In this document: positions 19,912-29,810 of the stretch, in pieces
Numbering within the stretch: the first letter of the stretch is position 1
Layout of the letters: every line of letters begins with the position of its first letter
Source: Saccoglossus kowalevskii
Lineage: Eukaryota > Hemichordata > Enteropneusta > Harrimaniidae
DNA length: 29,810 nucleotides
Reading direction: 5' to 3'
Assembly: GCF_000003605.2 (NCBI RefSeq)
Contig: NW_003106253.1
Span: forward strand, 1 to 29,810
Translations under genes and position numbers: made by a program
The notes under the pieces: model-generated
Seen by the model: only the letters and a program-made list of their open reading frames with translations
Databases searched by the model: none
Told to the model about the DNA's origin: nothing

Positions 19912-20704
19912 GGCTTTGCCTTACACATTGAAATTACACTTACGCAATTTTAGTGCATTATTTCATACTCTAATGTCAAACATTTAATAACAGAATTTGT
20001 GAAAATTTTAATAAAAGTTCCAGTTCATGGAGAATTTTAAAAAATGCTTGTATTTTTAATGGAAAAACAGTTTGTGTAGTCTGCCCTGTTTGATCTAAAG
20101 CTGAAAAAAAACAGCGTGCAAAGTTGTTCAAAGAGATTGCATAGTTTTTAGATTTGCGTGTTTATTTGACCTAAATTGTTGCTATATCGAACCCTGCCGT
20201 TATAAAGTATGAAAAACGTATAAAAACAATGTAAAGCCTTCGATGTTAGCAACCTGTCATATGAGCCAACCGTAAAAGGTACAAACAAACAGCTTAAAAC
20301 TTGAAAAGCGATTGAAAAGTTGTTAGATATGCGTGTATATTTCCCCTAAGTAATTTCATATAGAACCCCGCAGTAAAATTTTTTAAAATATGTAAAAGTC
20401 TAAAAATATCATTTATGTTCGCAGATTGTACCACTGTCCAAGTGTAAGAGGATAAACAAAGTGCTTACAGAGTTGTGAAAAGCTAGTGCAAAGTTGTCAG
20501 ATTTACATGGAAATGTTACTTATGGTGTTAAATTACCGAGACCTGGAGTTAAATGTTCGGAAAAGTAAATAAATATTTCGTAAAATGCCGTTTGAATATC
20601 GTAGTTGCCCCCGAAGCACGTGGAATTTTGAAACATTCGCAAACATTTAATGGTCTCCAATTTCAAAAAAATTTCGAATGATTCTCATAGGTGAGTGGTC
20701 AGGT
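19821..20704 (+). repeat. M23, monomer 884 bp, beta-prime class
   Basis: Beta-prime class with a longer A run (CTGAAAAAAAACAG). M23 and M24 share GTTGCCCCCGAAGCACG and TTTCGAATG at their left borders, so they look like a recent tandem pair. Confidence 0.95.
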
Positions 20705-20795
20705 GATCAACTGATAATAAAAGTAAAGATCAATCGGTCGCGGTTAGTACCTGCATGGGAGACCAACTGAGACAACAGTCGGAGAATATGTTTTT
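20705..20795 (+). pseudogene. 5S-derived segment, M24 (first form)
   Basis: Same as M23; box C 20742-20764 unaltered, T5 end. Confidence 0.55.
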
Positions 20796-21588
20796 GGCTT
20801 TGCCTTACACATTGAAATTACACTTACGCAATTTTAGTGCATTATTTCATACTCTAATGTCAAACATTTAATAACAGAATTTGTGGAAATTCTAATAAAA
20901 GTTCCAGTTCATGGAGAATTTTAAAAAATGCTTGTATTTTTAATGGAAAAACAGTTTGTGTAGTCTGCCCTGTTTGATCTAAAGCTGAAAAAAAAACAGC
21001 GTGCAAAGTTGTTCAAAGAGATTGCATAGTTTTTAGATTTGCGTGTTTATTTGACCTAAATTGTTGCTATATCGAACCCTGGTGTTATAAAGTATGAAAA
21101 ACGTATAAAAACAATGTAAAGCCTTCGATGTTAGCAACCTGTCATATGAGCCAACCGTAAAAGGTACAAACAAACAGCTTAAAACTTGTAAAGCGATTGA
21201 AAAGTTGTTAGATATGCATGTATATTTCCCCTAAGTAATTTCATATAGAACCCCGCAGTAAAATTTTTTAAAATAAGTAAAAGTCTAAAATTATCATTTA
21301 TGTTCGCAGATTGTACCACTGTCCAAGTGTAAGAGGATAAACAAAGTGCTTACAAAGTTGTGAAAAGCTAGTGCAAAGTTCTCAGATTTACATGGAAATG
21401 TTACCTATGGTGATACATTACCGAGACCTGGAGTTAAATGTTCGGGAAAGTAAATAAATATTTCGTAAAATGCCGTGAGAATATCGTAGTTGCTCCCGAA
21501 ACACGTGGAATTTTGAAACATTGGCAAACATTTAATGGTCTCAAATTTCAAAAAAATTCAAATGATTCTCATAGGTGAGTGGTCAGGT
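20705..21588 (+). repeat. M24, monomer 884 bp, beta-prime class
   Basis: Sister of M23. Its right half carries GGTGATACATTACC and CCGTGAGAATATCG, as in M19 (five monomers upstream) and M27 (three monomers downstream). Confidence 0.95.
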
Positions 21589-21679
21589 GATCAACCGATA
21601 ATAAAAGTAAAGATCAATCGGTCGCGGTTAGTACCTGCATGGGAGACCAACTGAGACAACAGTCGGAAAATATGTCTTT
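21589..21679 (+). pseudogene. 5S-derived segment, M25 (T run interrupted)
   Basis: Box C 21626-21648 unaltered. The T run is broken (TATGTCTTTGG); the next T4 comes three bases later in GGTTTTGCC. Confidence 0.5.
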
Positions 21680-22461
21680 GGTTTTGCCTTACACATTGAA
21701 ATTACACTTATGCAATTTTAGTGCATTATTTCATACTCTAATGTTAAACATTTAATAACAGAATTTGTGGAAATTATTATAAAATTTCCAGTTCATAGAG
21801 AATTTTTAAAAATGCTTGTATTTTTAATGAAAAAACAGTGTTTGCAGTCTGCACCTATTTGTTCTAAAGCTGATAAAACAGCGTGCAAAGTTGTACAAAG
21901 CGATTGCAAAGTTTGTAGATTTGCGTGTTTATTTTACCTAAATTGTTGCTATATCGAACCCTGGCGTTATAAAGTATGAAACACAAATAAAAACCATGTA
22001 AAGCCTTCGATGTTAGCAACCTGTCATATGAGCCAGCCGTAAAAGGTACAAACAAACAGCTTAAAACTTGAAAAGCGATTGAAAAGTTGTTAGATATGCG
22101 TGTATATTTCCCCTAAGTAATTTCATATAGAACCCCGCAGTAAATTTTTTTAAAATATGTCAACGTCTAAAAATATCATTTATGTTCGCAGATTGTACCA
22201 CTGTCCAAGTGTAAGAGGATAAACAAAGTGCTTACAAAGTTGTGAAAAGCTAGTGCAAAGTTCTCAGATTTACACGGAAATGTTACCTATGGTGTTAAAT
22301 TACCGAGACCTGGAGTTAAATGTTCGGAAAAGTAAATAAATATTTCGTAAAATGCCGTTTGAATATCGTAGTTGCTCCCGAAGCAAGTGGAATTTTGAAA
22401 CATTCGCAAACATTTAATGGTCTCCAATTTCAAAAAATTCAAATGATTCTCATAGTCAGGT
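21589..22461 (+). repeat. M25, monomer 873 bp, alpha class with TGTCAACGTC marker
   Basis: Carries the same marker and the same 8-base loss at its right end as M3 and M6, about 19 and 22 monomers away. Confidence 0.95.
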
Positions 22462-22551
22462 GATCAACCGATAATAAAAGTAAAGATCAATCAGTCGCGG
22501 TTAGTACCTGCATGGGAGACCAACTGAGACAACAGTCGGATAATATGTTTT
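22462..22551 (+). pseudogene. 5S-derived segment, M26 (8-base upstream loss)
   Basis: Upstream GTGAGTGG missing; box C 22499-22521 unaltered; T4 end. Confidence 0.5.
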
Positions 22552-23342
22552 GGCTTTGCCTTACACATTGAAATTACACTTACGCAATTTTAGTGCATTA
22601 TTTCATACTCTAATGTCAATCATTTAATAACAGAATTTGTGGAATTTTTTTTAAAAGTTCCAGTTCACGGAGAATTTTAAAAAATGCTTGTATTTTTAAT
22701 GGAAAAACAGTTTTTGTAGTCTGCTCTGTTTGATCTAAAGCTGAAAAAAACAGCGTGCAAAGTTGTTCAAAGAGATTGCATAGTTTTTAGATTTGCGTGT
22801 TTATTTGACCTAAATTGTTGCTATATCGAACCCTGCCGTTATAAAGTATGAAAAACGTATAAAAACAATGTAAAGCCTTCGATGTTAGCAATCTGTCATA
22901 TGAGCCAGCCGTAAAAGGTACAAACAAACAGCTTAAAACTTGAAAAGCGATTGAAAAGTTGTTAGATATGCGTGTATATTTCCCCTAAGTAATTTCATAT
23001 AGAATCCCGCAGTAAATTTTTTTAAAATATGTAAACGTCTAAAAATATCATTTATGTTCGCAGATTGTACCACTGTCCAAGTGTAAGAGGATAAACAAAG
23101 TGCTTACAAAGTTGTGAAAAGCTAGTGCAAAGTTCTCAGATTTACATGGAAATGTTACTTATGGTGTTAAATTACCGAAACCTGGAGTTAAATGTTCAGA
23201 AAAGTAAATAAATATTTCGTAAAATGCCGTTTGAATATCGTAGTTGCTCCCGAAGCAAGTGGAATTTTGAAACATTGGCAAACATTTAATGGTCTCCAAT
23301 TTCAAAAAAATTCAAATGATTCTCATAGGTGAGTGGTCAGGT
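22462..23342 (+). repeat. M26, monomer 881 bp, beta-prime class
   Basis: Beta-prime partner of M25, like M4 after M3 and M7 after M6: GGATAATATGTTTTGG, eight T and GATTGCATAG. Confidence 0.95.
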
Positions 23343-23433
23343 GATCAACCGATAATAAAAGTAAAGATCAATCGGTCGCGGTTAGTACCTGCATGGGAGA
23401 CCAACTGAGACAACAGTCGGAAAATACGTTTTT
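23343..23433 (+). pseudogene. 5S-derived segment, M27 (first form)
   Basis: Matches the M3 element, including the ATACGTTTTT end; box C 23380-23402 unaltered. Confidence 0.55.
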
Positions 23434-24224
23434 GGTTTTGCCTTACACATTGAAATTACACTTACGCAATTTTAGTGCATTATTTCATACTCTAATGTTA
23501 AACATTTAATAACAGAATTTGTGGAAATTATTATAAAATTTCCCGTTCATAGAGAATTTTTAAAAATGCTTGTATTTTTAATGAAAAAACAGTGTTTGCA
23601 GTCTGCACCTATTTATTCTAAAGCTGATAAAACAGCGTGCAAAGTTGTACAAAGCGATTGCAAAGTTTGTAGATTTGCGTGTTTATTTTACCTAAATTGT
23701 TGCTATATCGAACCCTGGCGTTATAAAGTATGAAACACAATTAAAAACCATGTAAAGCCTTCGATGTTAGCAACCTGTCATATGAGCCAGCCGTAAAAGG
23801 TACAAACAAACAGCTTAAAACTTGAAAAGCGATTGAAAAGTTGTTAGATATGCGTGTATATTTCCCCTAAGTAATTTCATATAGAACCCCGCAGTAAATT
23901 TTTTTAAAATATGTCAACGTCTAAAAATATCATTTATGTTCGCAGATTGTACCACTGTCCAAGTGTAGGAGGATAAACAAAGTGCTTACAAAGTTGTGAA
24001 AAGCTAGTGCAAAGTTCTCAGATTTACATGGAAATGTTACCTATGGTGATACATTACCGAGACCTGGAGTTAAATGTTCGGGAAAGTAAATAAATATTTC
24101 GTAAAATGCCGTGAGAATATCGTAGTTGCTCCCGAAACACGTGGAATTTTGAAACATTGGCAAACATTTAATGGTCTCCAATTTCAAAAAAATTCAAATG
24201 ATTCTCATAGGTGAGTGGTCAGGT
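23343..24224 (+). repeat. M27, monomer 882 bp, alpha class, mosaic right end
   Basis: Its left half carries the same rare variants as M3, 24 monomers away. It has the TGTCAACGTC marker but not the expected 8-base loss. Instead it ends with the GTGATACATT/CCGTGAGAATATC sequence of M19 and M24, so a switch lies between about 23915 and 24050. Confidence 0.95.
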
Positions 24225-24315
24225 GATCAACCGATAATAAAAGTAAAGATCAATCGGTCGCGGTTAGTACCTGCATGGGAGACCAACTGAGACAACAGTC
24301 GGAAAATATGTTTTT
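24225..24315 (+). pseudogene. 5S-derived segment, M28 (first form)
   Basis: ACCGAT/ATCGGT pairing possible; box C 24262-24284 unaltered; T5 end. Confidence 0.55.
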
Positions 24316-25105
24316 GGCTTTGCCTTACACATTGAAATTACACTTACGCAATTTTAGTGCATTATTTCATACTCTAATGTCAAACATTTAATAACAGAAT
24401 TTGTGGAAATTTTTATAAAAGTTCCAGTTCATGGAGAATTTTAAAAAATGCTTGTATTTTTAATGGAAAAACAGTTTTTGCAGTCTGCCCTATTTGATCT
24501 AAAGCTGAAAAAACAGCGTGCAAAGTTGTTCAAAGCGATTGCAAAGTTTGTAGATTTGCGTGTTTATTTGACCTAAATTGTTGCTATATCGAACCCTGCC
24601 GTTATAAAGTATGAAAAACGTATAAAAACCATGTAAAGCCTTCGATGTTAGCAACTTGTCATATGAGCCAGCCGTAAAAGGTACAAACAAACAACTTAAA
24701 ACTTGAAAAGCGATTGAAAAGTTGTTAGATATGCGTGTATATTTCCCCTAAGTAATTTCATATAGAACCCCGCAGTAAATTTTTTTAAAATAAGTAAAAG
24801 TCTAAAAATATCATTTATGTTCGCAGATTGTACCACTGTCCAAGTGTAAGAGGATAAACAAAGTGCTTACAAAGTTGTGAAAAGCTAGTGCAAAGTTGTC
24901 AGATTTACATGGAAATGTTACTTATGGTGTTAAATTACCGAGACCTGGAGTTAAATGTTCGGAAAAGTAAATAAATATTTCGTAAAATGCCGTTTGAATA
25001 TCGTAGTTGCTCCCGAAGCACGTGGAATTTTGAAACATTCGCAAACATTTAATGGTCTCCAATTTCAAAAAATTTCAAATGATTCTCATAGGTGAGTGGT
25101 CAGGT
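24225..25105 (+). repeat. M28, monomer 881 bp, beta class
   Basis: Beta class. GTTTTTGCAGTCTGCCC joins an alpha-type GCAG to a beta-type GCCC. Confidence 0.95.
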
Positions 25106-25196
25106 GATCAACTGATAATAAAAGTAAAGATCAATCGGTCGCGGTTAGTACCTGCATGGGAGACCAACTGAGACAACAGTCGGAGAATATGTTTTT
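25106..25196 (+). pseudogene. 5S-derived segment, M29 (first form)
   Basis: GATCAACTG start; box C 25143-25165 unaltered; T5 end. Confidence 0.55.
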
Positions 25197-25985
25197 GGCT
25201 TTGCCTTACACATTGAAATTACACTTACGCAATTTTAGTGCATTATTTCATACTCTAATGTCAAACATTTAATAACAGAATTTGTGGAATTTTTTATAAA
25301 AGTTCCAGTTCATGGAGAATTTTAAAAAATGCTTGTATTTTTAATGGAAAAAACAGTTTTTGTAGTCTGCCCTATTTGATCTAAAGCTGAAAAAACAGCG
25401 TGCAAATTTGTTCAAAGCGATTGCAAAGTTTGTAGATTTGCGTGTTTATTTGACCTAAATTGTTGCTATATCGAACCCTGTGTTATAAAGTATGAAACAC
25501 AAATAAAAACCATGTAAAGCTTTCGATGTTTGCAACCTGTCATATGAGCCAACCGTAAAAGGTACAAACAAACAGCTTAAACTTGAAAAGCGATTGAAAA
25601 GTTGTTAGATATGCGTGTATATTTCCCCTAAGTAATTTCATATAGAACCCCGCAGTATAATTTTTTAAAATATGTAAAAGTCTAAAAATATCATTTATGT
25701 TCGCAGATTGTACCACTGTCCAAGTGTAAGAGGATAAACAAAGTGCTTACAAAGTTGTGAAAAGCTAGTGCAAAGTTGTCAGATTTACATGGAAATGTTA
25801 CTTATGGTGTTAAATTACCGAGACCTGGAGTTAAATGTTCGGAAAAGTAAATAAATATTTCGTAAAATGCCGTTTGAATATCGTAGTTGCTCCCGAAGCA
25901 CGTGGAATTTTGAAACATTCGCAAACATTTAATGGTCTCCAATTTCAAAAAATTTCAAATGATTCTCATAGGTGAGTGGTCAGGT
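25106..25985 (+). repeat. M29, monomer 880 bp, beta class
   Basis: Beta class. Subunit A shows a short CCCTGTGTTATAAAG and GATGTTTGCAACC. Confidence 0.95.
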
Positions 25986-26076
25986 GATCAACCGATAATA
26001 AAAGTATAGATCAATCAGTCGCGGTTAGTACCTGCATGGGAGACCAACTGAGACAACAGTCGGAGAATATGTTTTT
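25986..26076 (+). pseudogene. 5S-derived segment, M30
   Basis: Box A region AAGTATAGATCAATCAG; box C 26023-26045 unaltered; T5 end. Confidence 0.55.
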
Positions 26077-26867
26077 GGCTTTGCCTTACACATTGAAATA
26101 ACACTTACGCAATTTTAGTGCATTATTTCATACTCTAATGTCAAACATTTAATAACAGAATTTGTGGAAATTTTTATAAAAGTTCCAGTTCATGGAGAAT
26201 TTTAAAAAATGCTTGTATTTTTAATGGAAAAACAGTTTGTGTAGTCTGCCCTGTTTGATCTAAAGCTGAAAAAAACAGCGTGCAAAGTTGTTCAAAGAGA
26301 TTGCATAGTTTTTAGACTTGCGTGTTTATTTGACCAAAATTGTTGCTATATCGAACCCTGCCGTTATAAAGTATAAAACACGTATAAAAACAATGTAAAG
26401 CCTTCGATGTTAGCAACCTGTCATATGAGCCAACCGTAAAAGGTACAAACAAACAGCTTAAAACTTGAAAAGCGATTGAAAAGTTGTTAGATATGCGTGT
26501 ATATTTCCCCTAAGTAATTTCATATAGAACCCCGCAGTAAAATTTTTTAAAATATGTAAAAGTCTAAAAATATCATTTATGTTCGCAGATTGTACCACTG
26601 TCCAAGTGTAAGAGGATAAACAAAGTGCTTACAAAGTTGTGAAAAGCTAGTGCAAAGTTGTCAGATTTACATGGAAATGTTACTTATGGTGTTAAATTAC
26701 CGAGACCTGGAGTTAAATGTTCGGAAAAGTAAATAAATATTTCGTAAAATGCCGTTTGAATATCGTAGTTGCTCCCGAAGCACGTGGAATTTTGAAACAT
26801 TCGCAAACATTTAATGGTCTCCAATTTCAAAAAATTTCAAATGATTCTCATAGGTGAGTGGTCAGGT
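25986..26867 (+). repeat. M30, monomer 882 bp, beta-prime class
   Basis: Beta-prime class. M30 and M31 share AAAGTATAGATCAATCAG in the 5S-like element, also approached by M21. Confidence 0.95.
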
Positions 26868-26959
26868 GATCAACCGATAATAAAAGTATAGATCAATCAG
26901 TCGCGGTTAGTACCTGCATGGGAGACCAACTGAGACAACAGTCGGAGAAATATGTTTTT
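26868..26959 (+). pseudogene. 5S-derived segment, M31
   Basis: Box A region as in M30; box C 26905-26927 unaltered; one extra A before TATGTTTTTGG. Confidence 0.55.
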
Positions 26960-27745
26960 GGCTTTGCCTTACACATTGAAATAACACTACGCAATTTAGT
27001 GCATATTTCATACTCTAATGCCAAACATTAATAACAGAATTTGTGGAAATTATTATAAAATTTCCAGTTCATAGAGAATTTTAAAAAATACTTGTATTTT
27101 TAATGAAAAAACAGTTTTTGCAGTCTGCACCTATTTGTTCTAAAGCTGATAAAACAGCGTGCAACGTTGTTCAAAGCGATTGCAAAGTTTGTAGATTTGC
27201 GTGTTTATTTTACCTAAATTGTTGCTATATCGAACCCTGGCGTTATAAAGTATGAAACACAAATAAAAACCATGTAAAGCCTTCGATGTTAGCAACCTGT
27301 CATATGAGCCAGCCGTAAAAGGAAAAAACAAATAGCTTAAAACTTGAAAAGCGATTGAAAAGTTATTAGATATGCGTGTATATTTCCCCTAAGTAAGTTC
27401 ATATAGAACCCCGCAGTAAAAATTTTTAAAATATGTAAAAGTCTAAAAATATAATTTATGTTCACAGATTGTACCACTGTCCAAGTGTAAGAGGATAAAC
27501 AAAGTGCTTACAAAGTTGTGAAAAGCTAGTGCAAAGTTGTCAGATTTACATGGAAATGTTACCTATGATGTTACATTACCGAGACCTGGAGTTAAATGTT
27601 CGGAAAGTAAATAAATATTTCGTAAAATGCCGTTTGAATATCGTAGTTGCTCCCGAAACACATGGAATTTTGAAACGTTGGCAAACATTTAATGGTCTCC
27701 AATTTCAATAAATTTCAAATGATTCTAATAGGTAAGTGGTCAGGT
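26868..27745 (+). repeat. M31, monomer 878 bp, alpha-like class, short patch
   Basis: Several single-base losses cluster at about 26985-27030 (CACTACGC, AATTTAGTG, GCATATTTC, CATTAATAAC). After that the M17-like GTGCAACGTTGTTC segment follows. Confidence 0.95.
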
Positions 27746-27836
27746 GATTGACCGATAATAAAAGTAAAGATCAAATGGTCGTGGTTAGTACCTGCATGGG
27801 AGACCAACTGAGATAGCAGTCGGAGAATATTTTTTT
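27746..27836 (+). pseudogene. 5S-derived segment, M32 (second form)
   Basis: GATTGACCG start, AAATGGTCGTGG, box C 27783-27805 unaltered, T7 end. Confidence 0.55.
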
Positions 27837-28598
27837 GGCTTTGCCTTACACATTGAAATTACACTTACGCAATTTTAGTGCATTATTTCATACTCTAAAG
27901 TTAAACATTTAATAACAGAATTTGTGGAAATTATTATAAAATTTCCAGTTCATAAAGAATTTTAAAAAATGCTTGTATTTTTAATGAAAAAAACAGTGTT
28001 TGCAGTCTGCACCTATTTGTTCTAAAGCTGATAAAACAGCGTGCAAAGTTGTACAAAGCGATTGCAAAGTTTGTAGATTTGCGTGTTTATTTTACCTAAA
28101 TTGTTGCTATATCGAACCCTGGCGTTATAAAGTATGAAACACAAATAAAAACCATGTAAAGCCTTCGATGTTAGCAACCTGTCATATGAGCCAGCCGTAA
28201 AAGGTACAAACAAACAGCTTAAAACTTGAAAAGCGATTGAAAAGTTGACAGATATGCGTGTATATTTCCCCTAAGTAATTTCATATAGAACCCCGCAGTA
28301 AATTTTTTTAAAATATGTAAAAGTCTAAAAATATAATTTATGTTCACAGATTGTACCACTGTCCAAGTGTAAGAGGATAAACAAAGTGCTTACAAAGTTG
28401 TGAAAAGCTAGTGCAAAGTTCTCAGATTTACACGGAAATGTTACCTATGGTGTTAAATTACCGAGACCTGGAGATAAATGTTCGGAAAAGTAAATAAATA
28501 TTTCGTAAAATGCCGTTTGAATATCGTAGTTGCTCCCGAAACACATGGAATTTTGAAACATTGGCAAACATTTAATGGTCTCCAATTTCAGTAAATTT
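27746..28598 (+). repeat. M32, monomer shortened at its right end by deletion
   Basis: Alpha class after a second-form 5S-like element. The last ~50 bases of the normal monomer are missing because the deletion at 28598/28599 starts here. Confidence 0.93.
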
Positions 28599-28645
28599 AC
28601 CTGCATGGGAGACCAACTGAGACAAAAGTTCGAGAATATTTTTTT
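28599..28645 (+). pseudogene. Truncated 5S-derived segment, M33
   Basis: Only ACCTGCATGGGAGACC and the downstream part remain; a deletion removed box A, the intermediate element and the first part of box C. The T7 run is kept. This copy cannot have the internal promoter proposed for the others. Confidence 0.55.
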
Positions 28646-29436
28646 GGTTTTGCCTTACACATTGAAATGACACTTACGCAATTTTAGTGCATTATTTCAT
28701 ACTCTAATGCCAAACATTTAATAACAGAATTTGTGGAAATTATTATAAAATTTCCAGTTCATAGAGAATTTTAAAAAATGCTTGTATTTTTAATGAAAAA
28801 ACAGTTTTTGCAGTCTGCACCTATTTGTTCTAAAGCTGATAAAACAGCGTGCAACGTTGTTCAAAGCGATTGCAAAGTTTGTAGATTTGCGTGTTTATTT
28901 TACCTAAATTATTGCTATATCGAACCCTGGCGTTATAAAGTATGAAACACAAATACAAACCATGTAAAGCCTTCGATGTTAGCAACCTGTCATATGAGCC
29001 AGCCGTAAAAGGTACAAACAAACAGCTTAAAACATGAAAAGCGATTGAAAAGTTGTTAGATATGCGTGTATATTTCCCCTAAGTAATTTCATATAGAACC
29101 CCGCAGTAAAATTTTTTAAAATATGTAAAAGTCTAAAAATATAATTTATGTTCACAGATTGTACCACTGTCCAAGTGTAAGAGGATAAACAAAGTGCTTA
29201 CAAAGTTGTGAAAAGCTAGTGCAAAGTTGTCAGATTTACATGGAAATGTTACTTATGGTGTTACATTACCGAGACCTGTAGTTAAATGTTCGGAAAAGTA
29301 AATAAATAGTTCGTAAAATGCCGTTTGAATATCGTAGTTGCTCCCGAAACACATGGAATTTTGAAACGTTGGCAAACATTTAATGGTCTCCAATTTCAAT
29401 AAATTTCAAATGATTCTAATAGGTAAGTGGTCAGGT
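28599..29436 (+). repeat. M33, monomer lacking its 5' end by deletion
   Basis: Begins inside box C of the 5S-like element; the box A and intermediate regions are gone. The rest is an M17-like alpha copy with GTGCAACGTTGTTC and AAAACATGAAAAGCG. Confidence 0.93.
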
Positions 29437-29527
29437 GATTGACCGATAATAAAAGTAAAGATCAATCGGTCGCGGTTAGTACCTGCATGGGAGACCAACT
29501 GAGACAAAAGTCGGAGAATATTTTTTT
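29437..29527 (+). pseudogene. 5S-derived segment, M34 (second form)
   Basis: GATTGACCG start with ATCGGTCGCGG; box C 29474-29496 unaltered; ACTGAGACAAAAGT has lost one pair of the downstream stem; T7 end. Confidence 0.55.
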
Positions 29528-29810
29528 GGCTTTGCCTTACACATTGAAATTACACTTACGCAATTTTTATGCATTATTTCATACTCTAATGTCAAACATT
29601 TAATAACAGAATTTGTGGAAATTATTATAAAATTTCCAGTTCATAGAGAATTTTAAAAAATGCTTGTATTTTTAATGAAAAAAACAGTTTTTGCAGTCTG
29701 CCCTATTTGTTCTAAAGCTGAAAAAACAGCGTGCAAAGTTGTTCAAAGAGATTGCATAGTTTTTAGATTTGCGTGTCTATTTTGACCTAAATTGTTGCTA
29801 TATCGAACCC
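29437..29810 (+). repeat. M34, partial monomer at right edge, mosaic
   Basis: Alpha-type TTATTATAAAATTTCC and TTTGCAGTCTG run into beta-type GCCCTATTTG and then beta-prime GAGATTGCATAG, all within about 130 bp. The window ends inside subunit A. Confidence 0.95.

Larger units (their letters stand above)
1..29810 (+). repeat. Satellite array, ~880 bp monomer, head to tail
   Basis: The same sequence recurs without interruption from the first to the last base, always in the same orientation. Using the string GGTTAGTACCTGCATGGG as a marker, it occurs 34 times at spacings of 870-889 bp, apart from one interval shortened by a 73-74 bp deletion. Copies differ by scattered substitutions and short indels, mostly in A or T runs, and are otherwise nearly superimposable. 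The DNA is AT-rich. Long direct tandem arrays of this kind are typical of eukaryotic heterochromatin, such as pericentromeric, centromeric or subtelomeric blocks, but nothing here says which. Each monomer contains one 5S rRNA-like segment and several diverged ~175 bp subunits. Neither array edge is present. Confidence 0.98.

Noticed and set aside
1-29810. CRISPR array
   Set aside because: The period is ~880 bp with similar sequence throughout; there are no short repeats separated by unique spacers.

Overview
The whole 29.8 kb window is one uninterrupted head-to-tail tandem array. It is satellite DNA with a monomer of about 880 bp. I count 33 complete or nearly complete monomers (870-889 bp, most 878-884 bp; two are shortened by one shared 73-74 bp deletion), plus a partial copy at each edge. 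All copies are in the same orientation. I see no unique DNA, no credible protein gene, no tRNA, no intact rRNA gene and no recognisable transposon. Both ends of the window lie inside the array, so its true size and flanks are unknown.

The one recognisable piece in each monomer is a short stretch that looks derived from the 3' two thirds of a 5S rRNA gene. It carries GGTTAGTACCTGCATGGGAG followed by ACC, against the animal 5S string GGTTAGTACTTGGATGGGAG + ACC. A box A-like AAGTAAAG and an intermediate-element-like TCGG sit upstream at the spacing used in true 5S genes, and a run of four to seven T follows about 26-32 bases downstream. This is the layout of a type 1 RNA polymerase III internal promoter with a terminator. 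The 5' third of 5S and the normal closing helix are not recognisable, so it is not a working 5S gene. The animal-like form of the box (ATGGGAGACC rather than the plant ATGGGTGACC) and the AT-rich satellite suggest an animal genome. I cannot name the species.

The rest of the monomer also has structure. By eye it contains at least three diverged copies (subunits A, B, C) of a roughly 175 bp sequence, plus partial copies on either side of the 5S-like element. I infer that an older satellite of about 175 bp, close to a nucleosome repeat, gained a 5S-derived segment, and that the composite was then amplified as the present unit.

Monomers fall into recurring sequence classes: alpha, beta and beta-prime in the segment after the 5S-like element, and two forms of the element itself. 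The classes are scattered and shuffled along the array. Near-twins sit 3, 5, 19 or 24 monomers apart and some copies are mosaics. This is what unequal exchange and gene conversion produce. The recurring open frames of 60-93 codons are by-products of the repeat and are not annotated as genes.

Monomers are numbered M0 to M34 and phased at the GATC/GATT that opens the 5S-like element.
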